64,000 nucleotides of DNA from Hippasteria phrygiana (GCA_037893225.1 JAZGUH010000259.1:62001-126000), one strand, 5' to 3'. Counted from the first letter of the stretch, positions 10,776-23,430 are shown. The notes: generated by a model from the sequence alone, not told the origin. Program-made: numbers and translations.

Positions 10776-11870
10776 GACCAGCTATGGCATATGTGGACCA
10801 GATGAAACAAGACACTGGACGGTATAACATCAAAGAAGTCCAAAGTGGAATGGACAACAGAGCCGACTGGAAGTCGATCATTGATCGAGATCTGAAAATG
10901 AACGGATAAAAGTAAGAGAGTACCACTCCCATCCCCCTATATTTTGCCACTCTGTAGACGATATTAAGCCAAATAAAACATGACCCAGTAGAGGACAAAT
11001 TTTGCCAAGTCACTTCCGATATGTGTAATGTAGCATTGAATCAAATCATTCTATTAGTTATGGTTTAGGACGATGATAGAAAAGACCTTCGTAATACTCG
11101 GTGATTTTTATCTAATTACATATACAGTCAAGGATGAATATATGTACATGTAGCTACTTTGAAAGTGATGTCCAGTGTCATTTGAAAATATTGGGCAAAA
11201 AAAACCCAAAAAATCTTGTGTTTCCCTTAAATGGAAAAAATCAGGGGGGGGGGGGAGGTTTGGTCGGTCGATTTTTTTTTTATCATTTAAAACAATACTA
11301 CATGTTGTGTAACTCGGAAGTCGGGAGGCAAAAAGTAAGCTTATTTAGTGAGATAGTGAAATGCACGATTCTAATAAAACCTGTTCATTTTGTGCGGGAA
11401 AAGGTGAGATTTTGGAAATTCCTTAAAAAAAAATCAATACAAAAGTTATTTATCTTTTTAAAAATGTGACCCGACTTTTGTGACTATTAGGGTCGGTAGC
11501 GGAAGGTAACACAACCATTTTTTGTTGGCCTTGTATGATATAATGTACTGCAATAAACTTCTTGTCAACCGAATATGGAATTCATGAAAGGTAAAAAGGC
11601 CTGACATTTGATCTTAACAAAATCTTTCTTAAAGCCTTTGAGAAACTTTCTGCTGGGGTCACACTGAAAAAGCATGGGGGTTAAATTTACCCAATCAATC
11701 AATCTATTTGAACACAACCGGATGAGAGTTTGTTTACCCAAATTTTGGGTAGTTGCAGTTTTCACAAACAAATGATTTTTCAGTGCAAAATGTCAGTCAT
11801 AATAATTATAATCTACAAGGTATATTGACAACTTTTACAATTTCTCCATTTGACACATTGTAAAGACACT
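10776..11870. other. Spacer, no gene recognised
   Basis: AT-rich, with a G11 tract near 11246. No conserved exon or long repeat is recognised. Confidence 0.4.
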
Positions 11871-11877
11871 GACACTG

Positions 11878-11990
11878 ACGCATAGCATAGCATAGCATAG
11901 CTCAGTTGGTGGAGAACCAGTATGGATATGGTACTAGTCTGGGTCACAAGTTCGGCCCTATAGTCTTGTCAATTTTCTTTCTTTATTTCC
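11878..11990 (+). mobile_element. tRNA-like SINE fragment
   Basis: CATAG repeated four times runs into TAGCTCAGTTGGTGGAG, an A-box-like tRNA head. It is followed by GGTCACAAGTTCGGCCC, a B-box-like stretch, and then AATTTTCTTTCTTTATTTCC. The same head sequence is found in the dimeric SINEs at 21 and 54.7 kb. Confidence 0.55.
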
Positions 11991-11999
11991 AAAAATTAG

Positions 12000-12856
12000 G
12001 AAAATTGATGTATGTGTAAAGGCTACATTAAAACCGCCCATTAAAGAACTGGAAGCCCCTCCCCCCCACCTTTCAGAGTATTTTGCGGGGTCCAAAAAAT
12101 TATGGACCTTTTTGTATGAAAATTGTTACATTTTCTCCTGAAAAATCTGAATATAGAATTGGACATACCCCTATTAAAAATAGCCACGCTCCATTTGCTC
12201 TCTCCCTTGTCCGCCCACCTGAACCTAGCTATGCCACTGTCTATCACTAGAGACCCATGGTTTCTGTATAATCATTAAGAAACACATCTAGCAGAACCTG
12301 CCTTTTATTAAATAACAAGATCCACAATGACACAGTTATATTAATGACAGGTTTGATTGATCTGGGCCTGATTGACAGCCACATCCTGACAGCAAGGCTC
12401 TGTTCTGGGGATTAGTGGGGGGTAAGGTAGTGGGATAATCCCTGCACTTAGCCCACACTGATCCCACTCATCGTCTAACTTTCCTGTTCTACACTGATTA
12501 CCCGATCAAGGCGAAAGGAAACCGGAAGTGAAAATAAAGGGGGTCTGTTTTTATTCAACTCCTTCTTCACCCTAATCACTTATTCTTCTCATCTGGAGCG
12601 AGAGAATCACATTAAGCTTGGTGGCTCCGCACAGTCTGTGAAATATGGATGTACTGCATTTTCCAAGGCATGACTGACAGTCCAAACAAGACGTGTACTT
12701 TTGTTGGGCTTAAAGTCTTGCTCATGAATCATGGAATGCTGAGAGCCAATTGTCTAAGTAGAATCAGCTTGGGCAGGAAAAGAAACCCGAATGTGGGTTT
12801 CTCGTGCCCTCTTCACGTGATCACCTGCAATTAATCCTAATTAACTTATTCACAGC
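12000..12856. other. Spacer, no gene recognised
   Basis: Appears single-copy in this window. Homeodomain-like TAAT/ATTA words are frequent at 12270-12370, which by itself is weak evidence of regulation. Confidence 0.3.
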
Positions 12857-12998
<142 letters not shown>

Positions 12999-13249
12999 CT
13001 GTTAATCTATCAAGACCGAAACTTTACAAACTATTAGCCTAGAAACCTGAGCTACATTTACAGGAAGAAACAGAAAAAAGAAAAAAAGAAAAAAGGGTAG
13101 GCACCATGCCGACCGGAACTGACTGGTTCGAGCCTGATCTGGTGGGATTTGACTGGAAACTTTTAGTTAGTTCTGGATTGGAAAGTTTGCACGCAATACA
13201 CTCCCAGTGTGTACGGTGCTGTAAAAGACAATTTATGCAAAAATGTTTT

Positions 13250-13420
13250 CATTGTTTTTGCACACATTGCTATGGAAACACCATTGTTGTGCCTCTGATG
13301 ACATCCTGTTTTATATGCATTAACATAAAAACCAAACATTTTCATTACTTCCAAGAATTTCCACAAAGGACCAGTAAATTTGGAGTTCATGTATTCATGT
13401 CACAAAACCCTACTGCATGG
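13250..13420 (+). repeat. Dispersed repeat family E, copy 1
   Basis: GTGCCTCTGATGACATCCTG, then ATTAACATAAAAACCAAA, then AATTTCCACAAAGGACC, match 25.97-26.07 kb in the same order. This explains the ~120-codon open frame over this stretch, which is therefore not called as a gene. Confidence 0.6.
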
Positions 13421-15970
13421 CCCTACAACAGCAGACACGGGCGTAAGCCTCCATCTATAATTCATGTAAAATAAAAAAGCCCTTAGAAAAATAAAAAGTG
13501 CACTCTTGCAAATCCACGCTATAAAGGATGTGACAATGGTAATTCAGGGCTGGACAAAACGTGGCCAGAAAGCCAGAAACCGAGCAGAGCCTTGTAACTG
13601 TAGCAGTGTTTGTGCAGGTGGAATGCCAATTGTGAGCTGTTAATTGTTCAACAAGTTCAAATCAACAGATTAAAAGTGCCTGCACGCTTAGAAAACACTC
13701 GGAAAAAACACCTGCAGGTCGGGACTGCCCCAAGTAACCGGTGAGGTACACACTCGCACTCTGAATCCATGGGGACATATCAGTTCTGGAAATGAGCGGC
13801 TGTTGTTGCCTTGCCCTTGTTACATGTAATTGACCATAAAATCTGACGAAAGATTAATGAGCCGGCAAAATGTGTATAGCCTAATGGTACGCATTACTGT
13901 TTTCCTGTTGTGCACTACAAACTAATATGACCATGAAGTTTTGTAAAAAAACAAAACAACATACTCTGCCAAAGAAAGAGTTCAAAGAGACTATTTTCTA
14001 ACACAAGGTTAGATATGCCAAGACACTTCGAGCACTTTGATATGATTCCGACAATAGGTGTCCAAAATCACATCCTACTCTCTCCAAATCACATCTAAAG
14101 CCTGTACAATATTGTCCCACCTTGACAGAGAGTACATTGTGACTGCTTGGTTTGACAGCTTAAACCTCATTGTGATTCTGGGCTCTGGATAGGATTTTGG
14201 ACGTCACTGTTAAAATCAAACCCACCCAATCCTCCTGTCCAATTTGAATAGAATATCACACATCCAAGGATTTCACAATGAGAGTAGAAGTACAATTATT
14301 GAACGGAAGAGGAAAGAGTAAAGAGGAAAACCAACAACTCTACATTCGGCTTTCAAACTTTCACTCTTTGCAACCTGTCACTCAAGCTGATAGATGTATT
14401 TTCATACTTCATGGCTCCAAAGTAGGTTAATCTTATAAATACAAAACAAATAGCACATCAACTCTCAAACTATTAACTCTGCAAGATTCAGGTCAGGGCT
14501 GACATTTCTCAGAAAAAACTGTAAACTTTCACAATCTCCAGAGAAAAATTGAGTTTACAAGCTCTGCCAACATATTCATGACACTGGACAAGACAAGAAC
14601 TACCATTATATTATGAACATCTAACAAAAGAAAAACGGCGCACTAACAATGAAAATCCATTTTTACTTCGCACTGAATCCATTGTTACTTGTTCACAGTG
14701 AACCCTGATAACAACTTATGACCATGGTTTGATTGGTTTATTTCCATACTATTAGATAGATGTAGGTTAAATACTTTAACGAAACCTAAAATAATAGTAT
14801 GGGAGGTCAGACAAGAAGCCGAAGCTTGTAGTGGGTCTGCCCCTAAATGTAATAAATGTAAGCTTGCATCAACATGTTACAACACGTTACAACACATCTG
14901 TTACAACACACGTTACAACACATAAATCTCATGGGAGATAATATACCAAAAAAAAAAGTGCAGCAAATTTGCAACAGAAAATACAAACATTTTCACTGTA
15001 TGATTGGTTATTACTAACGCGTAGGAAGTGGTGCGCAGTCTTCAGTATTTATAGTAATATGATAAACCTTTTCAGAACAATGCCTCTAAAGGTTATAAAC
15101 CAAATTGGAATTACTTTGAATACACACACCTATGGGTGTTGCGGGGGAGGGGGGAGACACTTGCCTCACCCTCCTCCCCAAAAAAGGAGAAAAAAAATAT
15201 AAAAATAAATACAAAAGAAGGCAAGGTTTGAAGTCAATGCTGTACTCAATTGATTGTTTATTTAACCCTCGAAACCTGCTGAAAGGGGCCTAAAATGCGG
15301 CTATATACAATAGGCCTAGGTATCGCTGTCTTGAACAAAGCATTGAGTGATGTCCAACACCCCTGGCCCCCTCCGCTTTCGATTTTTCCACGGCCGGTGA
15401 TTTCTCCCTTTGCTGCTTTCTGGTTTAAGTGCTTTGCCTCCCTCACAAAAAAATCCTGGCAACGCCCATGCACACAGCTCAATTTTGTGCAAAAGTCAAC
15501 AGGGACACTACTGGTAACCAAATTGAAGCGTTTCACTTTTTTTTACACAATTTGCCCAAAACTGAAACAAAAAACTGTTACGGATCAGTAAATGTGGAGA
15601 CAGAGCTGTGATCCAGAAAAAAAGGTATGAATTTTCCCTAAAAGAATTTACGACAGAATTTTTTTTTAGTAAATGTTACTGGTACCCTCCATGATGAGGG
15701 TGACGGGGAAATTTATTGAAAAAAACTTTTGTCTCAAAATGTTGGGGGAAAATTCATATTCCATGCACCGTGTTTATCTAAAAATGGCCTACTGCACATG
15801 TGCTACAGGGAAATATTTCAAATTCTGATTCCAAGTATCAATAATCCCAACATTAACACCCCTCTTCCACTTCCAGTTTTTCCAAAATATTTTTCAGAGG
15901 GGTATTTTTTTGGGTCGCCTTTTGGGGATGATTTTAAAAGACATTGCCATCATCCAGCCACTGAATAAAC
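13421..15970. other. Long stretch without a recognised gene
   Basis: No splice-bounded conserved exon was seen on either strand. Short ACAACACGTTACA-type repeats occur at 14874-14920. The rest appears single-copy in this window. Confidence 0.4.
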
Positions 15971-15971
15971 A

Positions 15972-16322
15972 TACTTGCACTTTCATAAGTATCACCCCTC
16001 AAAAATAATTGCCAGATTACATAAACTCGAAGCTCACTTTTATCATTAAAAATATACAAAACAAAATCACATAACACATTTTTCACTTGCACTTTCACAA
16101 GTATCAGCCCATAAAAGCAACTGACAGATTACATAAACTTGAAGCGCACTTTTATCATTAAAAATATACAGAGATATCAAGAACATGCATAACACATTTT
16201 TCGGTTGCACTTTCACAAGTAGTCGTCCCATAAAAAAGCTGCCAAATTACATAAACTTGAAGCACATTTTTATCATTAAAAATACACAGAGAAATCACAA
16301 CCACGCATAACATAATTTACAA
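15972..16322 (+). repeat. Three tandem ~115-bp units
   Basis: Each unit runs TTGCACTTTCAYAAGT, CATAAAARC, ATTACATAAACTYGAAGC, TTTTATCATTAAAAATA, then CATAACAYAATTTWC. Starts at 15975, 16087 and 16205 give periods of 112 and 118 bp. Units have diverged by roughly 10-20% by eye. Confidence 0.9.
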
Positions 16323-17706
16323 CATGAAAAATATTCTTATCTCGTATAGACACTGGCAAGGTATGGGCTGTCCAGCACAGTACATTTTCAGACCAAGCAC
16401 AAGACAAATATTTAGATTAGAGCATATAGCCGCCACCTAACCATTACAACTTGGATTTTTGTAATAAAACTCTACTATTTACAAATTCTCCTCCTATATT
16501 TTTCTTCTTAAAAGCAATTTGATTTTGAGATTGTATAAGACAGTTCTATACACATTGCCTTGAAATCTGCCCATAAATCACTCCATAGATTGTTCTATCC
16601 TATATTTCATCTGTAAACAAAATGATAAAAAAAAGACAGGTCTGCTTTTGCTCAATCCAGAGCATTCTAATGGGAAAGTGATATAAAGCATTGCAAATCA
16701 TTTCTTTGTCAGACAGCTAGATTCCAAAATGCTCTAGCAGGAATGCCAGGGAGTAATAAATTTCAGAGCAATCAAGATTTTGTGAGACGTTCCGAATTCT
16801 TGCATCACAAATCCTATACTCCAACAATCTGGCCCTCTCCTCTACTCATGTGTCTGCAAGCCCCCGAATATGTTGTCTTTGAGGCACCCAATAGACACAT
16901 TTCACATTAGCCCCGTCTGTGCACATCCGGGTCGAAAGTGAGGCTCTCAGTGCTAAATAAATGCAGTATTATTCAACAAATCCATTCATGCATGATAAAT
17001 CACGGCAAATGACAGTGTAGCACACGGTCAGCACGGCCAAGTGGCACTGGTTCATCACGACAACAATCGTCCAGATTCATAATCGATGTGATGTTTCACA
17101 GAGCAATGATTCTCAAATAAACTTACATGCATTAGATTGTATCTGGACGCCTCTATCAGCGACTTTTACCGTGTATAAAGTGCACATGAATGAATGCGAC
17201 ATCGGTTGTTTAAAAGTAGCAATGAGCCTCACTTTTAAACCCGAAAGTGCACAGATTGGTGCTACTTTCGTCCATGTGAAATTTGTTTCTACTGGCTACA
17301 AAAAATACTCTTCCTAAAATTGCTATGGTTGAAAAGGTCATTAATTAAAAAGTAGAAAACAATAATGTACACGATCATCCCTTGAAAAAGTGCCGTTTGT
17401 ATGAAAATCTTTGACGAAAATACTTTCAGGGACAAAAGTTTGGTATGGAAAAGTGGGACCAGAAAGTAGTACGCATAGTTTTTATCAATAATTTTTAGAC
17501 AAATGGTGCATTACACAAATGGTGTTCCTTTAAGTTCGCTTTAGTTCAAAACTCACAGAACAGGCTCAAAGTCGGAGTTGACTGGAGCCTGAGTATACAT
17601 GTACATGTAATTGATTCTGGATGATAATGTTATAATTGCACCTGCTGGACTCAGAGAGTCTGGACCTGGTAAAGTCCCGGATATGTGCATCAGACCCTTG
17701 TAGACA
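16323..17706. other. Stretch without a recognised gene
   Basis: Appears single-copy in this window, with no exon recognised. Confidence 0.4.
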
Positions 17707-18203
17707 TTAAAGATGATGTTGATTGCTGAGAGAAGTCTGCGTCATTTTTCATTTGTATGTAGATTGCGTATAGTAAAATCAATAGATTGCGTATAGTAAA
17801 ATCAAACAGTAAATTATTTCTGCCATGAAATACAAAAAAGTGACTTTTGAGAGCTATTTTTATCAAGTCCCCCCTAGCGCAGCAACAGCCCGCTGGTGCC
17901 ATTTGTCTAAAAGTCATCACTGCGGGCAGCAAACAAATCCACGTCATAGGACGAACTCCCCTTTTGTGCCTAGTGCTAGACACAAAAGGGGAGTTCGTCC
18001 TATGAATTTTTTTCTGCCCGCAGCGACAAATTTTAGACAAATGGCACCAGTGGGCCAGAGGTAACTTGATAAAAATAGCTCCCAAAAGTCACTTTTTGGG
18101 TATTTCATTGCAGAAATAATTTGCTGTTTGATTTTACTATACGCAATCTACATAAAAATGAAAAATGACGCAGACTTCTCTCAGCAATCAACATCATCTT
18201 TAA
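17707..18203. mobile_element. Foldback TTAA element, copy 1
   Basis: TTAA (17707-17710 and 18200-18203) brackets a nearly complete ~490-bp inverted repeat. It starts AGATGATGTTGATTGCTGAG and ends with the reverse complement. Inner arm words such as GACTTTTGAGAGCTATTTTT and GCCATTTGTCTAAAAG recur in mirror image around the core ACTCCCCTTTTGTG/CACAAAAGGGGAGT. The left arm contains a 27-bp local duplication near 17760-17806. Open frames on both strands are by-products of the symmetry. Confidence 0.9.
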
Positions 18204-19212
18204 CCCTAACTTCCTATGTGGTGTGAACAATCGTAATAAAATGGGAGGATTCAGGACTGTTGGGTCAAGTCTGGGCTGCAGTCAGGACTCAAATCAAGTT
18301 AAGATTTGAGCCTATCTTTCCAGTTTTGGACTCCAGACTTCAAATCTACTTTTTGCCATTAAATTACCCAAGAATTGAACGAATACTGAATTGCTGTTTG
18401 GTTGCCAGTAAAAAGACTGATTTAACTAAAAAGGATACTGGTTTGTCATTTAAAAAACAAAAAACTTAAGATACACTATTTTGCCATCGCTATCTATACT
18501 TGGGAGAAAAAAATTGCAAAATGGTGCAATTTTACAAAAATTGTAACATTTTTCTCAATTTAATACCAGCTCAGCTGAAATTCCACATTTAAATATTTCA
18601 GGTCTGACGTGTGTTGAAAGTATAAACTAATTTTTCTTATAATCTCATTTTTCAAGTTAGGCTGTTTTTGCCCGCAAAGGGCCCACAATGTGCTACGCAT
18701 GATTTCAAGTAAGACTAAATCTGCCAACTGTATGATCTGCTGTGCTCTTTTAGGCCTAGCCATTGTCTGGAACGAAACGAGACCCCTTCATGACCAGATT
18801 GCGATATCCGCCCGTCCTACACAATAAGACCATGCTTCTTGCACGCCTCATTTACCGCCCACCTGCAAGTCATCGCTCGTTGTCTGCATACAGACAGCAA
18901 GAGCTCTAGAGTGCCGGAATTGGACAGTCAAATTCCACATAGCCGTAGCGGCAAACATCCATGCAAGGCAAGGCGGCTCCGCTTGCCTTCACGCTTGCTT
19001 TCCACTTGACATGCACGTCATATTTACCAATTATGAGGACCGAATCTTTCCGCTGGTAAATATTAGGACTAAAATCAAACTTGGCAAGCTGACTCTAAGG
19101 TTAAGCTGTGCTCAATTTGAGTGTCTTTCTACACGCCGGTATAATTTCCTCTTGATAAATGAGATGATCAGTTGATGTCAACTTCTTCCTTTTCATTGGT
19201 GGGGGTTATAGA
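18204..19212. other. Spacer, no gene recognised
   Basis: Degenerate GGACTC/AGGACT words at 18250-18350 resemble the 5.5-kb array. No gene is recognised in the rest. Confidence 0.4.
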
Positions 19213-19350
19213 CTAAAGGCGTTTTCACACTATGTACGTTCGACCCGTGTCGAAATCTACATGGGTCCAACCCGTGTAGACTTCTTTAAAATTTCCACAC
19301 GGGTCAATTACCCTGTTTTTTTACACTACTCAACGCAACACCAGCAATAC
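19213..19350 (+). mobile_element. Partial MITE of the TTTTCACACT-end family
   Basis: AAAGGCGTTTTCACACTATG followed by CGACCCGTGTCGAAATCTAC and CAACCCGTGTAGACTTCTT. This matches the left part of the fuller element at 50.34-50.88 kb. Only the left end is present. Confidence 0.6.
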
Positions 19351-19435
19351 CTTACCAGACTTAAGTTTAGTAGTCTCAATCATCCTGTGAAATGATGCCA
19401 CCAGGTGTGCTGTCGTTGTCAAGAAAACTGCCCTG

Positions 19436-19497
19436 TAGCCTTTAGTCAAGGCGCGCGTGGCTGCCCTGGAAGCCACGCGCGCCTTGACTAAAGGCTA
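19436..19497. repeat. Perfect 27-bp hairpin, 8-base loop
   Basis: TAGCCTTTAGTCAAGGCGCG (first 20 of 27) pairs without mismatch with AGCCACGCGCGCCTTGACTA (first 20 of 27) across the loop GCCCTGGA. The stem is GC-rich. It may be a tiny foldback element or a processed-RNA hairpin; nothing here decides. Confidence 0.9.
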
Positions 19498-19814
19498 TCA
19501 TCCGCCCGACGGTTGAAAATGAGCACCGTTTTCTCTCGTTTTTTCACCATCCAACAACTCAAAACTTTGAACAGGTCAGTGGAACGATATTTCCTATAAA
19601 ATACGAACCCCCAAATCCGCCCATTTCTGAAAATTGCAGCAATGACCAATCATGTACACTACATTTAAAGTAACCATGCCAAATTTGATTGATTGTACTG
19701 AAAATATGCTAAACAATTTTTGGTTTCCCCAGATTTGAGATTCCAGTCCTGAGAAGATTATTGATTACATACTAATTTGCTGCCCCGCTGACAGGCACTA
19801 AGTGGTCAATAGCA

Positions 19815-20026
19815 TTAACTCCTTGACACCGGATTTCATATGGGTGCCAGGCTGGCTTGTGCAGCCAAGCAAAACGGAAACAAGAGGCTTGTGCAGCCAA
19901 GCATAACATATACACAATACCCCAATAATGGATTGAAAATGCAGAAATTGACGTGTATAGACGTCAACCGGCCAGGTGGCAATTTCAATCTGCACATATT
20001 TGTGTCAACCGGTGGCAAGGGGTTAA
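19815..20026 (+). mobile_element. TTAA (piggyBac-like) MITE, diverged copy
   Basis: TTAACTCCTTGACACCGG to GTGGCAAGGGGTTAA, with GCAGCCAAGC, ACATATACACAATA and TGGATTGAAAATGCA in the same order as in the 32.4-, 40.0- and 57.1-kb copies. Both TTAA flanks are intact (19815-19818, 20023-20026). Confidence 0.75.
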
Positions 20027-20099
20027 AGATGCTATGGATGTGCTTTTTGGGCATGGCACCCGAAAAACAAATGTTCAAACTTAATAAGTCAGTCCCTGG

Positions 20100-20333
20100 C
20101 AGAGATGGAGTCGAGTCCCTGCAAGTCCTTTCACAAGTACTTTCACAAGCCCAGTCAGAAGTCCTTTCATAAAGCCGGTCACAAGTAACTGGATGAACAA
20201 TGACAAAGGAATGCCTTTGTCAAAGCTCATTTGAACAGCTTGTGATTGGGATTAGGACTGGAGGGCTTGTGAAGGACTTGCAGGGACTTGCAGGGACTTG
20301 CAGGGACTTGTGATGGACTTGACTACATCTCTG
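20100..20333 (-). mobile_element. hAT-type MITE, copy 2
   Basis: Same family as 623-956 in reverse orientation. It starts CAGAGATGGAGTCGAGTCCC and ends GACTACATCTCTG. It is flanked by the 8-bp duplication GTCCCTGG (20092-20099 and 20334-20341). Subterminal GCAGGGACTT units are present on the right. Confidence 0.9.
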
Positions 20334-20341
20334 GTCCCTGG

Positions 20342-20734
20342 TAAGCAACACGTGTAATAAGTTTCAAATTTAGAATAGGAGCCGGATGCTTTTAATTCTC
20401 ACATGTATAGAGCAATCGTCACGCGCAGCACATTCAATGAAATAAACAGAGTGCAGAGAATAGTCAAGTGATTCTGTACTTCCAGCCTGTAATTCTGTGC
20501 TAAACTGAGCCAGCACAGGAATTCTAAGCAAAGCCTGTAACTTTGTAAGCACAGAATCCTTAGTTATGGAATTTATGCCTGTGCAAAACCAACATTTCTT
20601 TCCAATTTATGAAATACGCTCACTGTTACAGTGCAGAGAAATTCCTGCTAATAGTAATTCTTTTCTTAAACATAAAACAAGCCACAAGGGCAACTGACTA
20701 GGTATTAGTGGGTTTATAACTTCTAACCCCCCTC
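20342..20734. other. Spacer, no gene recognised
   Basis: No repeat partner or exon was recognised. Confidence 0.4.
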
Positions 20735-21115
20735 CACCAATAAAGACACTAACAATTTGGGAGACTGCCAACATAGGTCACAGGTTCGAATCTCGCTCCT
20801 GCCAGTTTTCCTTGTTCACTTTGTAAATTCATTCAAAAATTAGGTATTCAGTTTCCCTTGTAGTTTGTTTGAAGTTATTATAGTTAAAAAGTTGTATCCT
20901 TATTATTAAAGTGATCCCCACAATGTCACTTCCCAGGTTGTATCGTAAAGTTGGGGCGTAATCTCAGGGTTTACGACTTCTGACTAGCGCCCCCCCCCCC
21001 TCCCCCCTTCCCGAACACTGACAATTTGGGAGACTGCCAACATAGTACAAGATAGCTCAGTTGGTAGAGCGCTGGTGCGGTATTCCGGAGGTTGCAGGTT
21101 AAAGATAATTGTTTT
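20735..21115 (+). mobile_element. Dimeric tRNA-like SINE, copy 1
   Basis: GACACTAACAATTTGGGAGACTGCCAACATAG leads into a B-box (CACAGGTTCGAATCTCG) with the A-box region deleted. The ~310-bp body (CCTGCCAGTTTTCCTTGTTCAC to GACTAGCGCCCCC) follows. The same leader (GACAATTTGGGAGACTGCCA) then returns with a full head TAGCTCAGTTGGTAGAGCGC and GGTTGCAGGTT. The two heads are ~313 bp apart, which implies a head-to-tail tandem structure. Confidence 0.75.
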
Positions 21116-21660
21116 CACCTACAAATGTACTGTACGCCGAGCTACAAAACTAGGTGGCATTTTCTTTCCAAACTTTGGTCTTCTCTCATGTTCCAGTGTT
21201 TCAGACACGAGATCTACCCTAGCATCCATTAACCCTTAACCCAGAATCCTCCCATTTTAATATGATTTTCGACATACCCTAGGGAATTATGGTAAAAAAT
21301 GAGGATAGGCACAATAAGCATAGTACATTAGACTACACAGAATCCAGTAAAGCACATTGTGAACATATCAGCGAATCAACTCGACTTCAAATGTGCATTA
21401 ATCGTAAGGGGTTTTGACTTTATCCATCAGTATGTCAGCTCTGCGATGAAATCTCACATGTCACAATTAATGTATTATGACTGGAGAAATGAAGCCTGGT
21501 AAACATCACGTACGGCTGTCACAAGTCACAAACTACAATCGCACATGTGGGAATTCTTCAGTGTCAGATTATGTCATTTATACAACACAAGTGTGGACTT
21601 GGAACAGTATACTATAAGGAACAATTGATTATGTTAAGCTCTTGAATAGGCAGTCTTGTT
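21116..21660. other. Spacer, no gene recognised
   Basis: No exon or repeat partner was recognised. Confidence 0.4.
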
Positions 21661-22225
21661 GACTTGACTTGCTGACTCGGACTCGAGTCACGATTTTTTT
21701 GACTTGAGACTTGACTCGACTTTGAACAAAAATGACTTGGGACTTGATTTGAAAGAACATGACTTGTGACTCGACTTGACTTGAATAAATTTGACTTGCT
21801 GACATTAATACTTTTGTTAAAACAAACACAACTTTTGGGCGTACGCACATATCAGTTGAACAAAATGCCAAGCCTACGCCGCATAGCGAGCTTAGTGTCC
21901 AGTACATGTACGTATGCGGGGCTACAGCACTGGACGATCGCATGGAGAATTGTCAAGACGGCATGCCAGGTTGATTTTGTACAGTGCATGCATGCCGGCC
22001 TATGCGTACTCATTTGTCATTGGAATTTGAATTTACTTTGTGCAACAATTGACTTGAGACTTGGTACTTGACTTAGAAAAAATTGACTCGTGACTTGACT
22101 TGACTTGGAACAAAATTGACTTGGGACTTGACTTGACTTGTGAATATTTGACTTGGGACTTGACTTGACTTGTGAATATTTGACTTGCGACTTGACTTGA
22201 CTTGAGAAAAAATGACTTGGTTACA
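21661..22225. repeat. GACTTG-word degenerate arrays (two blocks)
   Basis: 21661-21800 and 22049-22225 consist largely of GACTTGACTTG, TTGACTTGGGACTTG and TGTGAATATTTGACTTG variants. The 250 bp between them is non-repetitive. Read in reverse they give Ser/Gln/Val-rich frames that are artefacts. Confidence 0.85.
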
Positions 22226-22516
22226 ACACTGTGAATAGGGACGGTGGCCTGCAATAAAAGACCACCCCGGTTGTTGTCTATACGCGCATTCCTGCATGTA
22301 TTCAAACCATTGTTTGCCTATACGTATGCATTACGTTTCTCTGCAGATGCCTGTATTGGCATACCTGCACCCCATTAATAACAGCCAAACATTTCATGTG
22401 CAAATCCTATGGGACAGGTTTTGCGGACATTCAGTTCGAAATTCAGTTCGTGCGCATACAATGTAGTTTCTACTCTCACTTGATTCTCATTGGTGCAAAA
22501 AGTGGGTGGTAATACC

Positions 22517-22767
22517 ATTGGTTAATTTCATGAAGATCCTAATTACAAGAATTTGCTTAGCATGAAAAGTCTTCCTTGGTAAAAACAGGATTACCAACCA
22601 AATTTTCATGTGATGTACATGTATATTGCTTGCGACTGGTACTCAGCTGTTGTTTGCTCAGCATGAAAATCACATGAACTTTTGGCTGGTAACCTGTTGT
22701 TACTAAGCTAGACTTTTTTTGAGCTAAGCAAATTTGTATGCTTAGCGACTATAAGAAACTGGCTCCT
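22517..22767 (+). mobile_element. MITE of the CCAATTTCAT family, diverged copy
   Basis: TTTGCTTAGCATGAAAAGTC, then CTTCCTTGGTAAAAACAGG, TTACCAACCAAATTTTCATG and CTTTTGGCTGGTAACCTG, match 34.93-35.17 kb throughout. The terminal bases have diverged here. Confidence 0.65.
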
Positions 22768-23147
22768 GCTCAAACATGTGACATCTGGGGTGAGTTCCAT
22801 GTGAACAATGCGAGTATTACTCAGTGTTTGTGAACATTGCTCACGGTTCACACGAGTGGAACGCACTCCACATGCTGGCATAGGGTAAACATAGATTCAA
22901 GAAAGTTTGAAAATAAATCAACTTATCTGAAGAACTCTGGCAGGAGAAAACTATTATCAAAACAGCACAAAAAAAACCTGACTTAAAGTGGGACAAGTAG
23001 ATGGAGTGATGGATTCTGAATTACGGTTTGACCAGAAAAATCCCAAACGGTGTATCCTCAACCTCTTGGTAATTGTGACTTCCTACAACTATACATTTAC
23101 ATTAATGGCCCATCAACTGCAAGAAATAGCAATCTTTATTGGGGGTG
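22768..23147. other. Spacer, no gene recognised
   Basis: A short imperfect inverted repeat around TGTGAACAATG/GAACATTGCTCAC lies at 22800-22860. Nothing else was recognised. Confidence 0.35.
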
Positions 23148-23265
23148 GGGTCACTTGATAAAAATAGCTCTTAAAAGTCACTTTTTTGTTTGATTTTACA
23201 ATATGCAATCTACATAAAAATGAAAAATGACGCAGATTTCTCTCACCGCTGAACTTCCTCTTTAA
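23148..23265 (-). mobile_element. Foldback TTAA element, 3'-arm remnant
   Basis: GTCACTTGATAAAAATAGCT through GACGCAGATTTCTCTCA to TTAA at 23262-23265 matches the outer part of the right arm of the 17.7- and 24.2-kb elements. The other arm is absent. Confidence 0.75.
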
Positions 23266-23282
23266 ATAACGGTTTTTCATTT

Positions 23283-23430
23283 TTTTTATTGACTTGGTGG
23301 AGGGATTGAGCTTCAACTTTCACAGGCTTGTTATTTCATGTGCATGTTGAATCCCACAAGGTGTGAATGCTACCTGCAACTAGGCCTATGTTTCCAGCTC
23401 TGCCAAAGCTATATCATAGCTATAATCTAG
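23283..23430 (-). repeat. Dispersed repeat family A, short copy
   Basis: GAGGGATTGAGCTTCAACTT, TTGTTATTTCATGTGCATGT and GCTACCTGCAACTA match the 8.25-8.65-kb copy, but without the MITE that splits that copy. Confidence 0.6.

Noticed and set aside
13106..13474. 122-codon plus-strand frame, Cys/His-rich
   Set aside because: Overlaps dispersed repeat E, whose second copy at 25.94 kb does not keep the frame; no zinc-finger spacing.
21054..21110. tRNA gene
   Set aside because: A and B boxes are present but there is no complete acceptor stem, and the same head recurs within a 310-bp repeat unit, so it is a SINE.
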